From JAJYSO01 sp964579505 (lineage in GTDB: Bacteria > Bacteroidota > Bacteroidia > Flavobacteriales > Flavobacteriaceae), in the NCBI GenBank assembly GCA_964579505.1, contig CAZOGC010000004.1, positions 62,001 through 126,000 of the forward strand: 64,000 nucleotides of DNA, in the 5' to 3' direction. This document shows positions 16,612-26,629 of this stretch, piece after piece. A program made the translations under genes and the position numbers. The notes below the pieces were generated by a model. The model saw only the letters and a list, made by a program, of their open reading frames with translations. It was not told the DNA's origin and searched no databases. How positions within the stretch are numbered: position 1 is the first letter of the stretch; every line of letters begins with the position of its first letter.

Positions 16612-17073
16612 ATGCTGAACCTAATAGGAACATACGAGTGCAAAATTGATGCAAAAGGACGGTTGTCAATCCCGTCTAAGCTAAAACAACAGCTGTTGCC
16701 GCTTGTTAAAGAGGGGTTTGTGTTAAAACGTGCCGTATTTCAGCCTTGTTTAGAGTTGTATCCGATGCAAGAATGGAAGGCTCTAATGGGCAAGGTTAAC
16801 GCCTTAAATCGTTTTAAAAAGAAGAACAACGACTTTATTAGACGATTTACAGCGGGTGTAAAAATAGTAGAAGTGGACAATAATGGGCGACTTTTAGTGC
16901 CAAAAGATCTGTTCACATTTGCCGGTTTAGAAAAAGAGATTGTCTTGTCTTCAGCTATTAATATTGTTGAAATATGGGATAAGACAAAATACGAACGAGC
17001 CATAGAAGATGCAACAGACGATTTTGCAGATTTGGCGGAAGAAGTAATGGGTAATGATGAAAGCTATGAGTAA
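16612..17073 (+). CDS. mraZ: Transcriptional regulator MraZ
   Basis: A 153-residue DNA-binding protein that controls the division and cell wall cluster. It has two SpoVT/AbrB-like halves, each with the DxxxR core: DAKGRLSIPSKLK (about residues 14-26) and DNNGRLLVPKDL in the second half. MraZ forms ring oligomers that bind direct repeats upstream of its own gene, and such repeats are present here at 16548-16577. It overlaps the start of rsmH. First gene of the dcw cluster, as in most bacteria. Confidence 0.95.
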   Translation: MLNLIGTYECKIDAKGRLSIPSKLKQQLLPLVKEGFVLKRAVFQPCLELYPMQEWKALMGKVNALNRFKKKNNDFIRRFTAGVKIVEVDNNGRLLVPKDLFTFAGLEKEIVLSSAINIVEIWDKTKYERAIEDATDDFADLAEEVMGNDESYE

Positions 17074-17968
17074 ATATCATAACCCGGTGCTGTTGAACCC
17101 TAGTGTTGACGGGCTAAATATACATTCTGATGGGGTGTATGTAGATGTTACGTTTGGTGGTGGAGGGCATTCAGCAGAAATTTTGAAAAGACTCGGACCT
17201 CAAGGAAAGCTGTTTGCTTTTGATCAAGATGATGATGCGCAACGCAATGCAATCAAAGATGATAGGTTTACGTTGATAGCGGCTAATTTTCGTTTTATAC
17301 AACGTTTTTTGCGATTAGAAGGCGTGCGAAAAGTAGATGGGATTTTGGGTGATTTTGGCGTGTCATCGCACCAGTTTGATGAAGCAGAACGTGGGTTTTC
17401 TACACGCTTTGATGCTAAGTTAGATATGCGGATGAATCAAGAACAAGAAATAAGTGCCTATGAAGTGGTGAATACTTATGCCGAAGAAGATTTGAAGAAG
17501 ATGTTCTTTGAATATGGCGAATTAAAAAATGCGCCAACGTTGGCTAAGACAATTGTAAATCACAGAGCGCAACAGCCAATAATTACAAGCGGTGAATTGA
17601 AAGAGTTGTTGTGGCCGTTGTTGTTTAAAGGAAAACAAAATAAGGTTTTAGCACGCATATTTCAAGCCATTCGTATTGAAGTAAATCAAGAAATAACGGT
17701 TTTAAAAGAATTTTTGTCACAGACTGCAGAGCTTATCAAGCCGGGAGGTAGATTGAGTTTGATTTCGTATCACTCACTTGAAGATAGATTGGTAAAACGC
17801 TATATACGAGATGGATTATTTGAAGGGAAACCGGAGAAAGACTTTTACGGTCGAGTTTCAGTTCCTTTTAAGAAAGTGGGTAAGATGCAGGTGGCAACAA
17901 CAAAAGAAATTGAAGAAAATAGTCGCGCACGTAGCGCTAAGTTGAGAATAGGAGAACGTTTGGAATAA
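17054..17968 (+). CDS. rsmH: 16S rRNA (cytosine(1402)-N(4))-methyltransferase
   Basis: SAM-dependent enzyme (MraW) that methylates C1402 in the ribosomal P site. The protein has up to 304 residues with the SAM site VDVTFGGGGHSAEIL, VDGILGDFGVSSHQFDEAERGFS, and the C-terminal LISYHSLEDRLVKR signature. Several in-frame ATG codons crowd the start: 17054, 17057 and 17066. The last, overlapping the mraZ stop as ATGAGTAA, would give MSKYHNPVLL and may be the real start. It is translationally coupled with mraZ and ftsL. Confidence 0.95.
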   Translation: MMKAMSKYHNPVLLNPSVDGLNIHSDGVYVDVTFGGGGHSAEILKRLGPQGKLFAFDQDDDAQRNAIKDDRFTLIAANFRFIQRFLRLEGVRKVDGILGDFGVSSHQFDEAERGFSTRFDAKLDMRMNQEQEISAYEVVNTYAEEDLKKMFFEYGELKNAPTLAKTIVNHRAQQPIITSGELKELLWPLLFKGKQNKVLARIFQAIRIEVNQEITVLKEFLSQTAELIKPGGRLSLISYHSLEDRLVKRYIRDGLFEGKPEKDFYGRVSVPFKKVGKMQVATTKEIEENSRARSAKLRIGERLE

Positions 17969-18276
17969 TGAAAAAGAAGATTTACGACATATTAAGTGGA
18001 AAGCTTCTGATAGATAAAGATGCCGCTAAGAATTGGAAATTTATCCTGTTCTGCACACTGCTAGCTATGATAATGATTGCCTTTTCTCATAATGCAGAAC
18101 GCAAAGTACACACCATAGCCAAATTAGAAAAAAACGTACATAAGTTGCGTAGTGAATTTATAGATCAACGCGAGCAGCTAATGCGCTTAAAGATGAAAAC
18201 GAGCGTTAGCCAACGTTTAGAAAATAGAGGAATTTCAATTTCGCATGAACGGCCTTATAAAATTGTGGTTGAATAA
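17968..18276 (+). CDS. ftsL: FtsL-like division protein
   Basis: A 102-residue bitopic membrane protein: a short basic cytoplasmic segment, one helix (FILFCTLLAMIMIAF, about residues 27-41), then a periplasmic coiled coil (IAKLEKNVHKLRSEFIDQ and following). This layout and the position between rsmH and ftsI match FtsL, which with FtsQ and FtsB recruits and activates FtsWI. Sequence conservation of FtsL is poor, so identification leans on position. It overlaps the last base of the rsmH stop and directly abuts ftsI. Confidence 0.88.
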   Translation: MKKKIYDILSGKLLIDKDAAKNWKFILFCTLLAMIMIAFSHNAERKVHTIAKLEKNVHKLRSEFIDQREQLMRLKMKTSVSQRLENRGISISHERPYKIVVE

Positions 18277-20238
18277 ATGGATAAAGGAAGCAACATATTA
18301 AACAGACTCTATATTGTAGTGGCCTTGCTGCTTGTCTTTGTTTTGGCTGTAGGTTTCAAGCTGATCAATATTCAGTTTGTTAATGGCGATAAATACAGAG
18401 CGTTAGCGCAAAGTAGAGTGTACAAAAACTTTACTATTCCGGCTAACAGAGGAAATATATATGGTGCTAATGGAAACTTGTTGGCTACGTCAGTATCTAA
18501 ATTTAATATTCGTTTTGATGCAATGACGGTTTCTCAAGAAGATTTTGATAAATATCTCACCCCATTATCAGATAGTCTGTCTAGCTTGTTGGGTAATCCT
18601 CCATCTTACTATAGAAATAGACTAAAAGGAGCGCGTAAAAATGGAAATCGTTATTTGTTTATAGCCGGCGATTTAGGGTATTTAAATTATATACGAATTA
18701 AAAACTTTCCGCTTTTTAAGAAAGGACCTTACCGAGGTGGGTTTATTACAGAGCAAGAAACCGTTAGGGAGTTGCCTTTGGGAAAAATTGCTGAACGAAC
18801 CATTGGCCGTGGCCGAGTGGGGTTAGAAGGGGCTTATAATGAATATTTAGAAGGTGAAAATGGACACAGACTAAAGCAAAAAATATCGAATGGTTTGTGG
18901 AAACCGGTTAACGATAATAATGAGGCGGAGCCGCAAGACGGGTTAGATGTAGTTTCTACTATAGACGTTAATATACAAGATATTGTACATTTTGCCTTGC
19001 TTCGGCAATTAGAAAAATTTGAGGCTGATCACGGTACGGCTGTGGTGATGGATGTAAAAACCGGAGAAATTAAAGGAATTGCCAATTTAGGAAGAACTTC
19101 TGATGGTAACTACTACGAAAAACGCAATTATGCGGTTTGGCAGGCTCAAGAGCCGGGTTCTACATTTAAGCTGATGTCTATTGTGGCAGCGCTAGAAGAT
19201 CATGTGGTAGATACTGCTCAAATTTTTGATTCGGAGGGAGGAACCGTTCGCTATTACGATAGAGTAGTATATGACTCTCATTATGGGGGATATGGAAAAA
19301 TATCGGCGGCACGTGCCTTTGAGGTTTCTTCAAATACTGTTTTTTCTAAAATTATTACCGAAGGATATAAAGGCGATCCGGAAGCTTTTGTAAATCGATT
19401 AGATTATATGGGATTGGGACAGAAGATAGGATTGGAGATTAGTGGAGAAGGACAACCCAGAATACCCCACCCGGGCGATAAAAATTGGTACGGAACAACC
19501 TTGCCCTGGATGTCTTTTGGTTATGGGGTGGCTTTAACACCTTTACAGATTTTAACTTTTTATAACGCAATAGCAAACGATGGTATTCGGGTAAAACCTA
19601 GGTTTATAAAAGCAATAAAAGACGGAAACCGTATTGTAAAAAAAATACCGGAGGCAAGTCGTTCTATTTGCTCTAAAAAGACTGCTAAGATTGCACAGAC
19701 CTTGATGAAAGACGTAGTGTTGAGAGGTACAGCGCATGGTATTTATTCAAAAGATTTGCCGATGGCAGGAAAAACAGGAACAGCGATGGCAAATTATGGA
19801 ATGGGTAGAAGCGATATGACCTATACGGCGTCTTTTGCCGGTTTTTTCCCGGCAAACAACCCTAAATATTCGTGTATAGTGGTAGTAAATCAGCCGAGTA
19901 GAAGATTGGGATTTTACGGAAGTCAAGTGGCTGCTCCTGTCTTTAAAGAAATTGCTGAGAAGATATACAAACGCATTCCGAAGACGGATACACTTCAGAC
20001 TTTGCAGGTTAAAAATGTAGAGGTTAAAGAAAATTATAAGAAATACTATCAACTAGCACAGAAGTATAAAACGGTTATGCCAAATGTAGTAGGCTTGCCG
20101 GCGATGGATGCCATATCACTCTTACAAAATATGGGGTTAAAAACTCATTTACGAGGAATAGGAACTGTTTCATACCAATCTATTCATCCCGGAAAATCAA
20201 TCAAAAATAAAAATACGGTAACGCTAACTGCTCGATGA
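18277..20238 (+). CDS. ftsI: Penicillin-binding protein, division transpeptidase with PASTA domain
   Basis: A 653-residue septal peptidoglycan transpeptidase. One N-terminal membrane helix (about residues 9-29), a dimerisation domain starting PANRGNIYGANGNLLATS, then the transpeptidase domain with SxxK as GSTFK, SxN as SSN and KTG as KTGTA. The C-terminus carries a PASTA domain (MPNVVGLPAMDAISLLQNMG and following), more like SpoVD/PBP2x than E. coli FtsI. It overlaps murE by 4 bases (ATGA). Confidence 0.95.
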   Translation: MDKGSNILNRLYIVVALLLVFVLAVGFKLINIQFVNGDKYRALAQSRVYKNFTIPANRGNIYGANGNLLATSVSKFNIRFDAMTVSQEDFDKYLTPLSDSLSSLLGNPPSYYRNRLKGARKNGNRYLFIAGDLGYLNYIRIKNFPLFKKGPYRGGFITEQETVRELPLGKIAERTIGRGRVGLEGAYNEYLEGENGHRLKQKISNGLWKPVNDNNEAEPQDGLDVVSTIDVNIQDIVHFALLRQLEKFEADHGTAVVMDVKTGEIKGIANLGRTSDGNYYEKRNYAVWQAQEPGSTFKLMSIVAALEDHVVDTAQIFDSEGGTVRYYDRVVYDSHYGGYGKISAARAFEVSSNTVFSKIITEGYKGDPEAFVNRLDYMGLGQKIGLEISGEGQPRIPHPGDKNWYGTTLPWMSFGYGVALTPLQILTFYNAIANDGIRVKPRFIKAIKDGNRIVKKIPEASRSICSKKTAKIAQTLMKDVVLRGTAHGIYSKDLPMAGKTGTAMANYGMGRSDMTYTASFAGFFPANNPKYSCIVVVNQPSRRLGFYGSQVAAPVFKEIAEKIYKRIPKTDTLQTLQVKNVEVKENYKKYYQLAQKYKTVMPNVVGLPAMDAISLLQNMGLKTHLRGIGTVSYQSIHPGKSIKNKNTVTLTAR

Positions 20239-21701
20239 AAAAGCTGAAAGACATATTGTATAAAGTGGCTATTGAGGCAGTAGAAGGGCAAACCGATAGG
20301 ATGGCTTATCAGGTGGCTATAGATTCTCGAAAAGTAGAGAAAAATACTGTTTTTGTTGCTATCCGCGGCGCTGCTACTGATGGGCATAAATTTATTGATA
20401 CAGCCATTGAAAAAGGAGCAGTGGCGGTGATTTGCGAGGCTTTTCCGCAAGAAATAAAAAAAGAGATTACCTATATTAGGGTTAAAGACACCAAAGAAGC
20501 GCTGGCTTTAATGGCGGCTAATTTTTATGATAACCCTTCAGAAAATTTAGAACTGGTAGGGGTTACCGGTACCAATGGAAAAACCACCGTAGCTACCCTT
20601 TTATATGAGCTATTTCGGCTTGCCGGTTATAAAGTAGGCCTTATTTCTACCGTGGTTATTAAGATAGACACGCAAGAGTATCCTGCCAAACTAACGACTC
20701 CGGATTCATTGATTATTAACCATTATTTAAAATTAATGAGCGATGCGGGAGTTGAGTATTGCTTTATGGAGGCTAGTTCTCATGGAATCGCTCAAAAGAG
20801 GACTGCCGGATTGCATTTTGTAGGAGGAATTTTTACCAACCTTACTCATGACCATTTAGACTATCACAAGACTTTTGCGGCATACCGAAATGTGAAGAAG
20901 AGCTTTTTTGACGGGCTTCCTAAAACTGCATTTGCATTAACCAATGCAGATGATAAAAACGGTGCTTTTATGCTTCAAAACACAAAAGCGGCTTCTAAGA
21001 GTTACGCTTTAAAATCGGTGGCAGACTACAAGGCTAAAATTTTAGAAAACAGCTTTGAAGGAATGCTGATGAATATAGACGGCCACGAGGTTTGGACGAA
21101 ATTAATAGGAAACTTTAACGCCTATAATTTACTAGCTATTTATGCAGCAGCAGATCTGTTAGGGCTGAAAAAAGAAGAAGCGTTGCGCCACCTTAGCGAA
21201 ATTCATGCTGTTGAGGGACGATTTGAATACTTTATATCTCCCCAACAAAAAATAACGGCTATTGTAGATTATGCGCACACTCCCGATGCCTTAAAAAATG
21301 TACTACAAACTATTAATGCCATCCGTACAAAAAACGAGATACTCATTACTGTAGTGGGCTGTGGAGGAGACCGCGATAAGAGTAAACGCCCTGAAATGGG
21401 GGAGTTGGCGGCTAAGCTGAGCGATAAGGTTATTTATACCAGTGATAATCCGCGTACAGAAGACCCGCAAGAAATTCTTAAGGAAATTGAGGCAGGAGTA
21501 GCTCCGCAAGATTTTTATAAAACCATAACAATTGTAGATCGCAAACAGGCCATAAAAACGGCTTGTAATATGGCAGCTACTAAAGATATCATTCTTGTTG
21601 CCGGTAAAGGGCATGAGACCTATCAAGAAATTAACGGGAAACGCCATCATTTTGATGATATGGAGTGGGTTTCTCAATTTTTACAAACCATGAAAAAATA
21701 A
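20235..21701 (+). CDS. murE: UDP-N-acetylmuramoyl-L-alanyl-D-glutamate-2,6-diaminopimelate ligase
   Basis: Adds the third amino acid of the peptidoglycan stem. The 488-residue protein has the three Mur ligase domains, with the ATP site GVTGTNGKTTVATL, the carbamylated-Lys region, and the motif DNPRTEDP. The DNPR sequence is the marker of enzymes that use meso-diaminopimelate rather than lysine, so the peptidoglycan is predicted to be DAP-type. It sits in a tightly packed cluster between ftsI and mraY. Confidence 0.97.
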   Translation: MKKLKDILYKVAIEAVEGQTDRMAYQVAIDSRKVEKNTVFVAIRGAATDGHKFIDTAIEKGAVAVICEAFPQEIKKEITYIRVKDTKEALALMAANFYDNPSENLELVGVTGTNGKTTVATLLYELFRLAGYKVGLISTVVIKIDTQEYPAKLTTPDSLIINHYLKLMSDAGVEYCFMEASSHGIAQKRTAGLHFVGGIFTNLTHDHLDYHKTFAAYRNVKKSFFDGLPKTAFALTNADDKNGAFMLQNTKAASKSYALKSVADYKAKILENSFEGMLMNIDGHEVWTKLIGNFNAYNLLAIYAAADLLGLKKEEALRHLSEIHAVEGRFEYFISPQQKITAIVDYAHTPDALKNVLQTINAIRTKNEILITVVGCGGDRDKSKRPEMGELAAKLSDKVIYTSDNPRTEDPQEILKEIEAGVAPQDFYKTITIVDRKQAIKTACNMAATKDIILVAGKGHETYQEINGKRHHFDDMEWVSQFLQTMKK

Positions 21702-21717
21702 AATAGAGAATAAACGG

Positions 21718-22944
21718 ATGCTGTATTATTTGTTCCATTATTTAGAAGCACACTATGACATACCCGGAGGGCAATTGTTTCAATACCTCTCCTTTAGGGC
21801 GAGTATGGCGGTTATTCTCTCGTTAACGATTTCTACCATATATGGAAAACGAATTATTAATTATCTGCGTAAAAAACAAGTAGGTGAAACGGTACGTGAA
21901 CTCGGTTTAGCGGGGCAAGATGAAAAAGCTGGCACTCCTACTATGGGGGGTATCATTATTATTTTTTCTACGATAATACCGGTATTACTTTTTGCTGATT
22001 TGAGTAATGTGTATATAATATTACTGATCGTTACAACCTTATGGATGGGGGCTATCGGATTTTTAGATGATTACATAAAAGTCTTTCGGAAAAACAAAAA
22101 GGGATTGAAAGGTAAATTCAAAATAGTGGGGCAAGTAGGCCTTGGAATTATTGTAGGTGCAGCGCTGTATTTTCACCCCGGAATTACCATTCGTGAGAAA
22201 ACACATGTCAATCAACAACTACCCAATCAAACAGAATTAGTAGATCTGTATGGGAAGCCCCATAAATCATTAAAAACAACCATTCCGTTCTTTAAAGGGA
22301 ATGAGTTAGACTATGCTTCTCTAATTACTTGGATTAGCGCTGATTGGGCTAAATATGCCTGGTTGGTGTTTATTCCGGTGGTTATTTTTATTGTAACAGC
22401 TGTTTCTAATGGCGCCAATCTTACCGATGGGTTAGATGGTTTAGCGGCGGGGTCTTCAACCATTGTCGTGCTGGCACTGGGTATTTTTGCATGGGTATCG
22501 GGTAATATTATTTTTTCAGATTACCTCAATGTAATGTTTATCCCCAATTCGGGTGAGATGACCATTTTTATCTCAGCTTTAGCCGGAGCACTTATTGGAT
22601 TTTTGTGGTACAATACGTATCCGGCACAGGTTTTTATGGGAGATACAGGAAGCCTTACGCTAGGAGGAATTATAGCCGTACTGGCTATTGCTGTTCGCAA
22701 AGAATTACTTATTCCTGTTTTGTGTGGAGTGTTTTTAATGGAAAGCCTTTCTGTTATTATGCAAGTGAGTTGGTTTAAGTATACCAAGAAGAAAACAGGA
22801 GAAGGCAGACGTATTTTTTTAATGTCGCCTTTACATCATCATTATCAAAAACGAGGATTTCATGAAAGTAAAATAGTTGTTCGGTTTTGGATTATAGGAA
22901 TTCTGTTGGCTATTATCACCATTGTAACGCTTAAAATCAGGTAA
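21718..22944 (+). CDS. mraY: Phospho-N-acetylmuramoyl-pentapeptide-transferase
   Basis: Transfers phospho-MurNAc-pentapeptide to undecaprenyl phosphate, forming lipid I in the inner membrane. The 408-residue protein has about ten hydrophobic helices and the signatures GTPTMGGI, FLDDYIKV (Asp pair for Mg2+), NLTDGLDGLAAG and FMGDTGSLTLGG, ending with the MSPLHHHYQKRG loop. It is somewhat longer than the E. coli protein owing to an insertion around residues 155-200, common in Bacteroidota. It lies 16 bases after murE. Confidence 0.97.
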   Translation: MLYYLFHYLEAHYDIPGGQLFQYLSFRASMAVILSLTISTIYGKRIINYLRKKQVGETVRELGLAGQDEKAGTPTMGGIIIIFSTIIPVLLFADLSNVYIILLIVTTLWMGAIGFLDDYIKVFRKNKKGLKGKFKIVGQVGLGIIVGAALYFHPGITIREKTHVNQQLPNQTELVDLYGKPHKSLKTTIPFFKGNELDYASLITWISADWAKYAWLVFIPVVIFIVTAVSNGANLTDGLDGLAAGSSTIVVLALGIFAWVSGNIIFSDYLNVMFIPNSGEMTIFISALAGALIGFLWYNTYPAQVFMGDTGSLTLGGIIAVLAIAVRKELLIPVLCGVFLMESLSVIMQVSWFKYTKKKTGEGRRIFLMSPLHHHYQKRGFHESKIVVRFWIIGILLAIITIVTLKIR

Positions 22945-22945
22945 G

Positions 22946-24283
22946 ATGAAAAGGCAACTGGTGATATTAGGTGCAGGTGAAAGTGGAGTGGGAGCAGCTC
23001 TACTCGGAAAGAAAAAAGGATTTGCTGTTTTCGTTTCCGACAGTAAGAAAATTGCTTCAAAATACAAACAAGTTCTTTTACAATACGAAATAGATTGGGA
23101 GGAAGAAGGACATACCACACAAAAAATTATATCAGCTGATATAGTAATAAAAAGTCCGGGTATTCCTGCATCTGTAACTATCATAAAAAAGCTGAGAGAA
23201 GCTCAGGTTGCTATTATTTCTGAAATAGAATTTGCAGCACGATTCACCAAGTCCAAAATAATTGCCGTAACCGGCAGTAACGGAAAAACAACAACCGTAA
23301 ATTGGATTGCTTTTATACTGCAAAATGCCGGGCTTAATTATGTGATGGCTGGTAACGTAGGGCTGAGTTTTGCCAAGAGTGTGACAGAAGATACCCCCGA
23401 TTATTACGTGCTGGAGGTGAGTAGTTTTCAGCTAGATGATATTGAGCAGTTTCATCCACATATTGCTGTATTAACAACGATTACTCCTGATCATTTAGAT
23501 CGATATAATTATGATTTTCAACAATACATTAATGCAAAATTTAGAATTGTTGAGAATCAAACAAAAGACGACTTCTTTATCTATAACGCCGATGATGCGG
23601 TAATTAGTAAAGAAGTAGAAAAACGAACTATAAAAGCAAAAAAAATCCCCTTCACCTTACAAGAAATAAAGGGACTGGGTACAGGAATTATGAATCATAA
23701 ATTAACAACAACGCTAAAAGAAGAAACCTTTAGCATGCCGGTAGAAGATTTGTCGTTAAAAGGAGAGCACAATACAAAAAATGCCATGGCAGCCGCCACG
23801 GTAGCCAGCCTTTTAAAGATTAGAAAGCAGACCATTCGGGCCAGTTTAGAACGTTTTCAGGGAGTTGAACACAGGTTAGAAAACGTGTTGAAGGTGCGAA
23901 ATGTACAATATATAAACGATTCTAAGGCTACCAATATCAATTCAACTTATTACGCTTTAAACACGGTAAAAGCAAAAATAGTGTGGATTGTTGGAGGGCA
24001 AGATAAAGGAAACGATTATACAGAGTTATTGCCATTGGTAAATGAAAAAGTGAAGGCGATAATTTGTTTGGGAGTAGATAATGCAAAAATTATTAAAAGT
24101 TTTAATAATTGTGTAGATACGTTAGTAGAAACTCGCTCAGTGATTGAAGCGGTAAATATGGCTTATCGCGTTGCCGAGGCAGGCGATACGGTCTTACTCT
24201 CTCCGGCCTGTGCTAGTTTTGATTTATTTGAGAACTATGAAGATAGAGGCAGGCAGTTTAAGAATGCAGTGAGAAACCTGTAA
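22946..24283 (+). CDS. murD: UDP-N-acetylmuramoylalanine-D-glutamate ligase
   Basis: Adds D-glutamate to UDP-MurNAc-L-Ala. The 445-residue protein opens with a Rossmann-like UDP site (LVILGAGESGVGAALLGKKKG) and has the ATP loop VTGSNGKTTTVNWI, EVSSFQL, HRLENV and NDSKATNINST, ending with LLSPACASFDLFENYEDRG, the MurD C-terminal hallmark. It starts 1 base after the mraY stop, so the genes are translationally linked. Confidence 0.97.
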   Translation: MKRQLVILGAGESGVGAALLGKKKGFAVFVSDSKKIASKYKQVLLQYEIDWEEEGHTTQKIISADIVIKSPGIPASVTIIKKLREAQVAIISEIEFAARFTKSKIIAVTGSNGKTTTVNWIAFILQNAGLNYVMAGNVGLSFAKSVTEDTPDYYVLEVSSFQLDDIEQFHPHIAVLTTITPDHLDRYNYDFQQYINAKFRIVENQTKDDFFIYNADDAVISKEVEKRTIKAKKIPFTLQEIKGLGTGIMNHKLTTTLKEETFSMPVEDLSLKGEHNTKNAMAAATVASLLKIRKQTIRASLERFQGVEHRLENVLKVRNVQYINDSKATNINSTYYALNTVKAKIVWIVGGQDKGNDYTELLPLVNEKVKAIICLGVDNAKIIKSFNNCVDTLVETRSVIEAVNMAYRVAEAGDTVLLSPACASFDLFENYEDRGRQFKNAVRNL

Positions 24284-24319
24284 GTATAAAAATGAATAGA
24301 CGCGTTAAAACAACAAAAC

Positions 24320-25528
24320 ATGGCATCTAAAAGTTTATTTTCTAGGCTAAAAGGCGATAAATCGGTTTGGGCAGCTACCGCTTTGTTAGCGTTGTTTTCG
24401 TTTATTCCAATATACAGCGCCAGCAGTAATTTGGCCTATTTATATGGCAATGGCAATACTTTTCAGTATTTGTTTACGCACTTTCTGCACATCTTTTTTG
24501 GGTTTGTTATTATCTATGCCCTTCACCGCATTCCATATCACTATTTTAGAGGGTTATCTATCTTAGCCATTCCGGTTATTATTGTGCTTTTAATATATAC
24601 GCTAGCACAAGGAACTACCATTCAAGGAGCTAGTGCTAGCCGATGGATAACGATTCCTTTTATCAATAAAACATTTCAAACTTCTACGCTAGCTTCGGTA
24701 GTCTTAATGGTGTATGTGGCGCGTTATCTATCTAAAATAAAAGATAAAAAAATAACTTTTAAAGAGAGTATTTTACCACTTTGGGTGCCGGTAGTAGCCG
24801 TTGTAGGGCTCATCTTGCCGGCTAACTTATCTACCGCAGCTATTCTTTTTACAATGGTCTTAATACTGGCTTTTATAGGGGGATATCCGTTTAAATACTT
24901 GCTGTATATCGTAGGAGTAGGAATTCTCAGTTTAGGCATGTTTGTCTTGGCTGCAAAAGCCTTTCCGGAGGTTATGCCTAGTCGTATAGACACATGGACC
25001 AGCCGAATAGAAAGTTACTTTAATGGACATGAAACCGGCGATAATTACCAGATTCAACGTTCAAAAATAGCTATTGCTCGAGGAGGAATTACAGGCGTGG
25101 GAATAGGAAAAAGCGTAGAACGAAATTTCTTGCCCCAATCGTCTTCCGATTTTATTTTTGCTATTGTGGTTGAAGAGATGGGGCTAATAGGCGGCATAGG
25201 AGTTATGCTGGTTTATTTATGGTTGCTTATACGTTTTGTCATTATTGCTACAAAGTCAGGCACGGCCTTTGGTAAACTGCTGGTTGTTGGAGTAGGTTTA
25301 CCCATTATTTTTCAGGCGTTTATCAATATGGCTGTAACGGTACAATTATTTCCGGTTACCGGGCAGACCTTACCATTGATTAGTGATGGAGGAACGTCTA
25401 TTTGGATGACATGTGCAGCCATTGGGTTGGTAATTGGCGTAAGTGCTAGACCAAAAACAAAAGGAGAAGGAGATGTAACGGAAATGGAAGAAGAAAATCC
25501 GTTAGAAATTTTGAGCGAAGCGATATGA
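24320..25528 (+). CDS. ftsW: Septal peptidoglycan polymerase FtsW (SEDS family)
   Basis: A 402-residue multi-pass membrane glycosyltransferase that polymerises lipid II with its partner FtsI. About ten helices, beginning WAATALLALFSFIPIYSASS. Family features include the large extracytoplasmic loop with TSRIESYFNGHETGDNYQ, the QRSKIAIARGGITGVGIGKS segment, the DFIFAIVVEEMGLIGG motif, and the C-terminal ISDGGTSIWMTCAAIG. Its position between murD and murG is the standard dcw order. It overlaps murG by 4 bases. Confidence 0.95.
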   Translation: MASKSLFSRLKGDKSVWAATALLALFSFIPIYSASSNLAYLYGNGNTFQYLFTHFLHIFFGFVIIYALHRIPYHYFRGLSILAIPVIIVLLIYTLAQGTTIQGASASRWITIPFINKTFQTSTLASVVLMVYVARYLSKIKDKKITFKESILPLWVPVVAVVGLILPANLSTAAILFTMVLILAFIGGYPFKYLLYIVGVGILSLGMFVLAAKAFPEVMPSRIDTWTSRIESYFNGHETGDNYQIQRSKIAIARGGITGVGIGKSVERNFLPQSSSDFIFAIVVEEMGLIGGIGVMLVYLWLLIRFVIIATKSGTAFGKLLVVGVGLPIIFQAFINMAVTVQLFPVTGQTLPLISDGGTSIWMTCAAIGLVIGVSARPKTKGEGDVTEMEEENPLEILSEAI

Positions 25529-26625
25529 AAAAATTGAAAATCATCTTATCAGGCGGCGGCACCGGAGGGCATATCTATCCGGCTATAGCCATTGCAGACG
25601 AGCTCAAAAAGAGACACACGGCTATTGAGTTTTTGTTTGTGGGAGCGCAGAATCGTATGGAGATGAAAAAAGTGCCTGAAGCCGGCTACCCCATTAAGGG
25701 GCTATGGATTTCGGGTATACAAAGAAAGTTAAGCCTGAAGAATTTGGCTTTCCCTTTAAAGTTGATAGATAGTTTGCGCAAATCAAAAAGAATCGTCAAA
25801 GAGTTTCATCCGGATGTGGTTATTGGTACCGGAGGATTTGCTAGCGGGCCGTTATTAAAAGCGGCTAATCAGCAACATATTCCTACGTTGTTACAAGAAC
25901 AAAACTCATATGCCGGTATCACCAATAAGTGGTTGGCATCAGGCGCACAAAAAATATGCGTGGCGTATGAAAACATGGAACGTTATTTTCCAAAAGAAAA
26001 AATTGTGCTTACCGGAAACCCTGTGCGCGGTGATTTGTTAGATACAGCAGCTAAAAGAGATGAAAGTCAAACGTTTTATAACCTGTCTGCCACTAAAAAA
26101 ACACTCTTGGTATTAGGAGGAAGTCTAGGAGCTAGAACAATTAATGAAACCATAGCTACCTATTTAGATTTTTTTATTAGTAATGACATACAGATTATTT
26201 GGCAGTGCGGAAAACTGTATTACGAGCGTTTTAAGCATTATGGAGAAAGAGAGGGCGTTCAAATTCATCAGTTTTTGAATAGAATGGATTTGGCTTACGC
26301 GGCAGCAGATATAGTTATTTCTAGAGCGGGGGCTATTTCGGTAAGTGAGCTGTGTATTGTAGGTAAACCGGTGTTGTTTATTCCGTCACCCAATGTGGCA
26401 GAAGACCATCAAACTAAAAATGCAAATGCATTGGCACAAAAAGAAGCGGCTTGTGTAATCAAAGAAAATGATTTGAAGGCGCAATTTAAACCAGTTATGC
26501 AAGAGCTTTTAACGTCAGAAACGAAGCGAATGACGCTCTCTAAAAATATTAAAAAACTGGCAAAACCAGAGGCTACAGCAGCCATAGTAAATGAGATTGA
26601 ACAGTTAATAACAGAATCGCAGTAA
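25525..26625 (+). CDS. murG: UDP-N-acetylglucosamine-N-acetylmuramyl-(pentapeptide) pyrophosphoryl-undecaprenol GlcNAc transferase
   Basis: Converts lipid I to lipid II at the inner face of the membrane. A 366-residue GT-B enzyme with the N-terminal G-loop SGGGTGGHIYPAIAIADEL, TGGFASGP, LQEQNSYAGITNKWLA, LTGNPVRGDL, the second G-loop LVLGGSLGARTIN, and the UDP-GlcNAc site SRAGAISVSELC...PSPNVAEDHQTKNA. All core motifs are present. It is coupled by ATGA overlap with ftsW and is 4 bases from murC. Confidence 0.97.
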   Translation: MKKLKIILSGGGTGGHIYPAIAIADELKKRHTAIEFLFVGAQNRMEMKKVPEAGYPIKGLWISGIQRKLSLKNLAFPLKLIDSLRKSKRIVKEFHPDVVIGTGGFASGPLLKAANQQHIPTLLQEQNSYAGITNKWLASGAQKICVAYENMERYFPKEKIVLTGNPVRGDLLDTAAKRDESQTFYNLSATKKTLLVLGGSLGARTINETIATYLDFFISNDIQIIWQCGKLYYERFKHYGEREGVQIHQFLNRMDLAYAAADIVISRAGAISVSELCIVGKPVLFIPSPNVAEDHQTKNANALAQKEAACVIKENDLKAQFKPVMQELLTSETKRMTLSKNIKKLAKPEATAAIVNEIEQLITESQ

Positions 26626-26629
26626 TATA

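Noticed and set aside
21303..21677. A 124-codon frame antisense to the 3' part of murE
   Set aside because: murE is certain here, and the antisense product shows no family features or neighbours on that strand.
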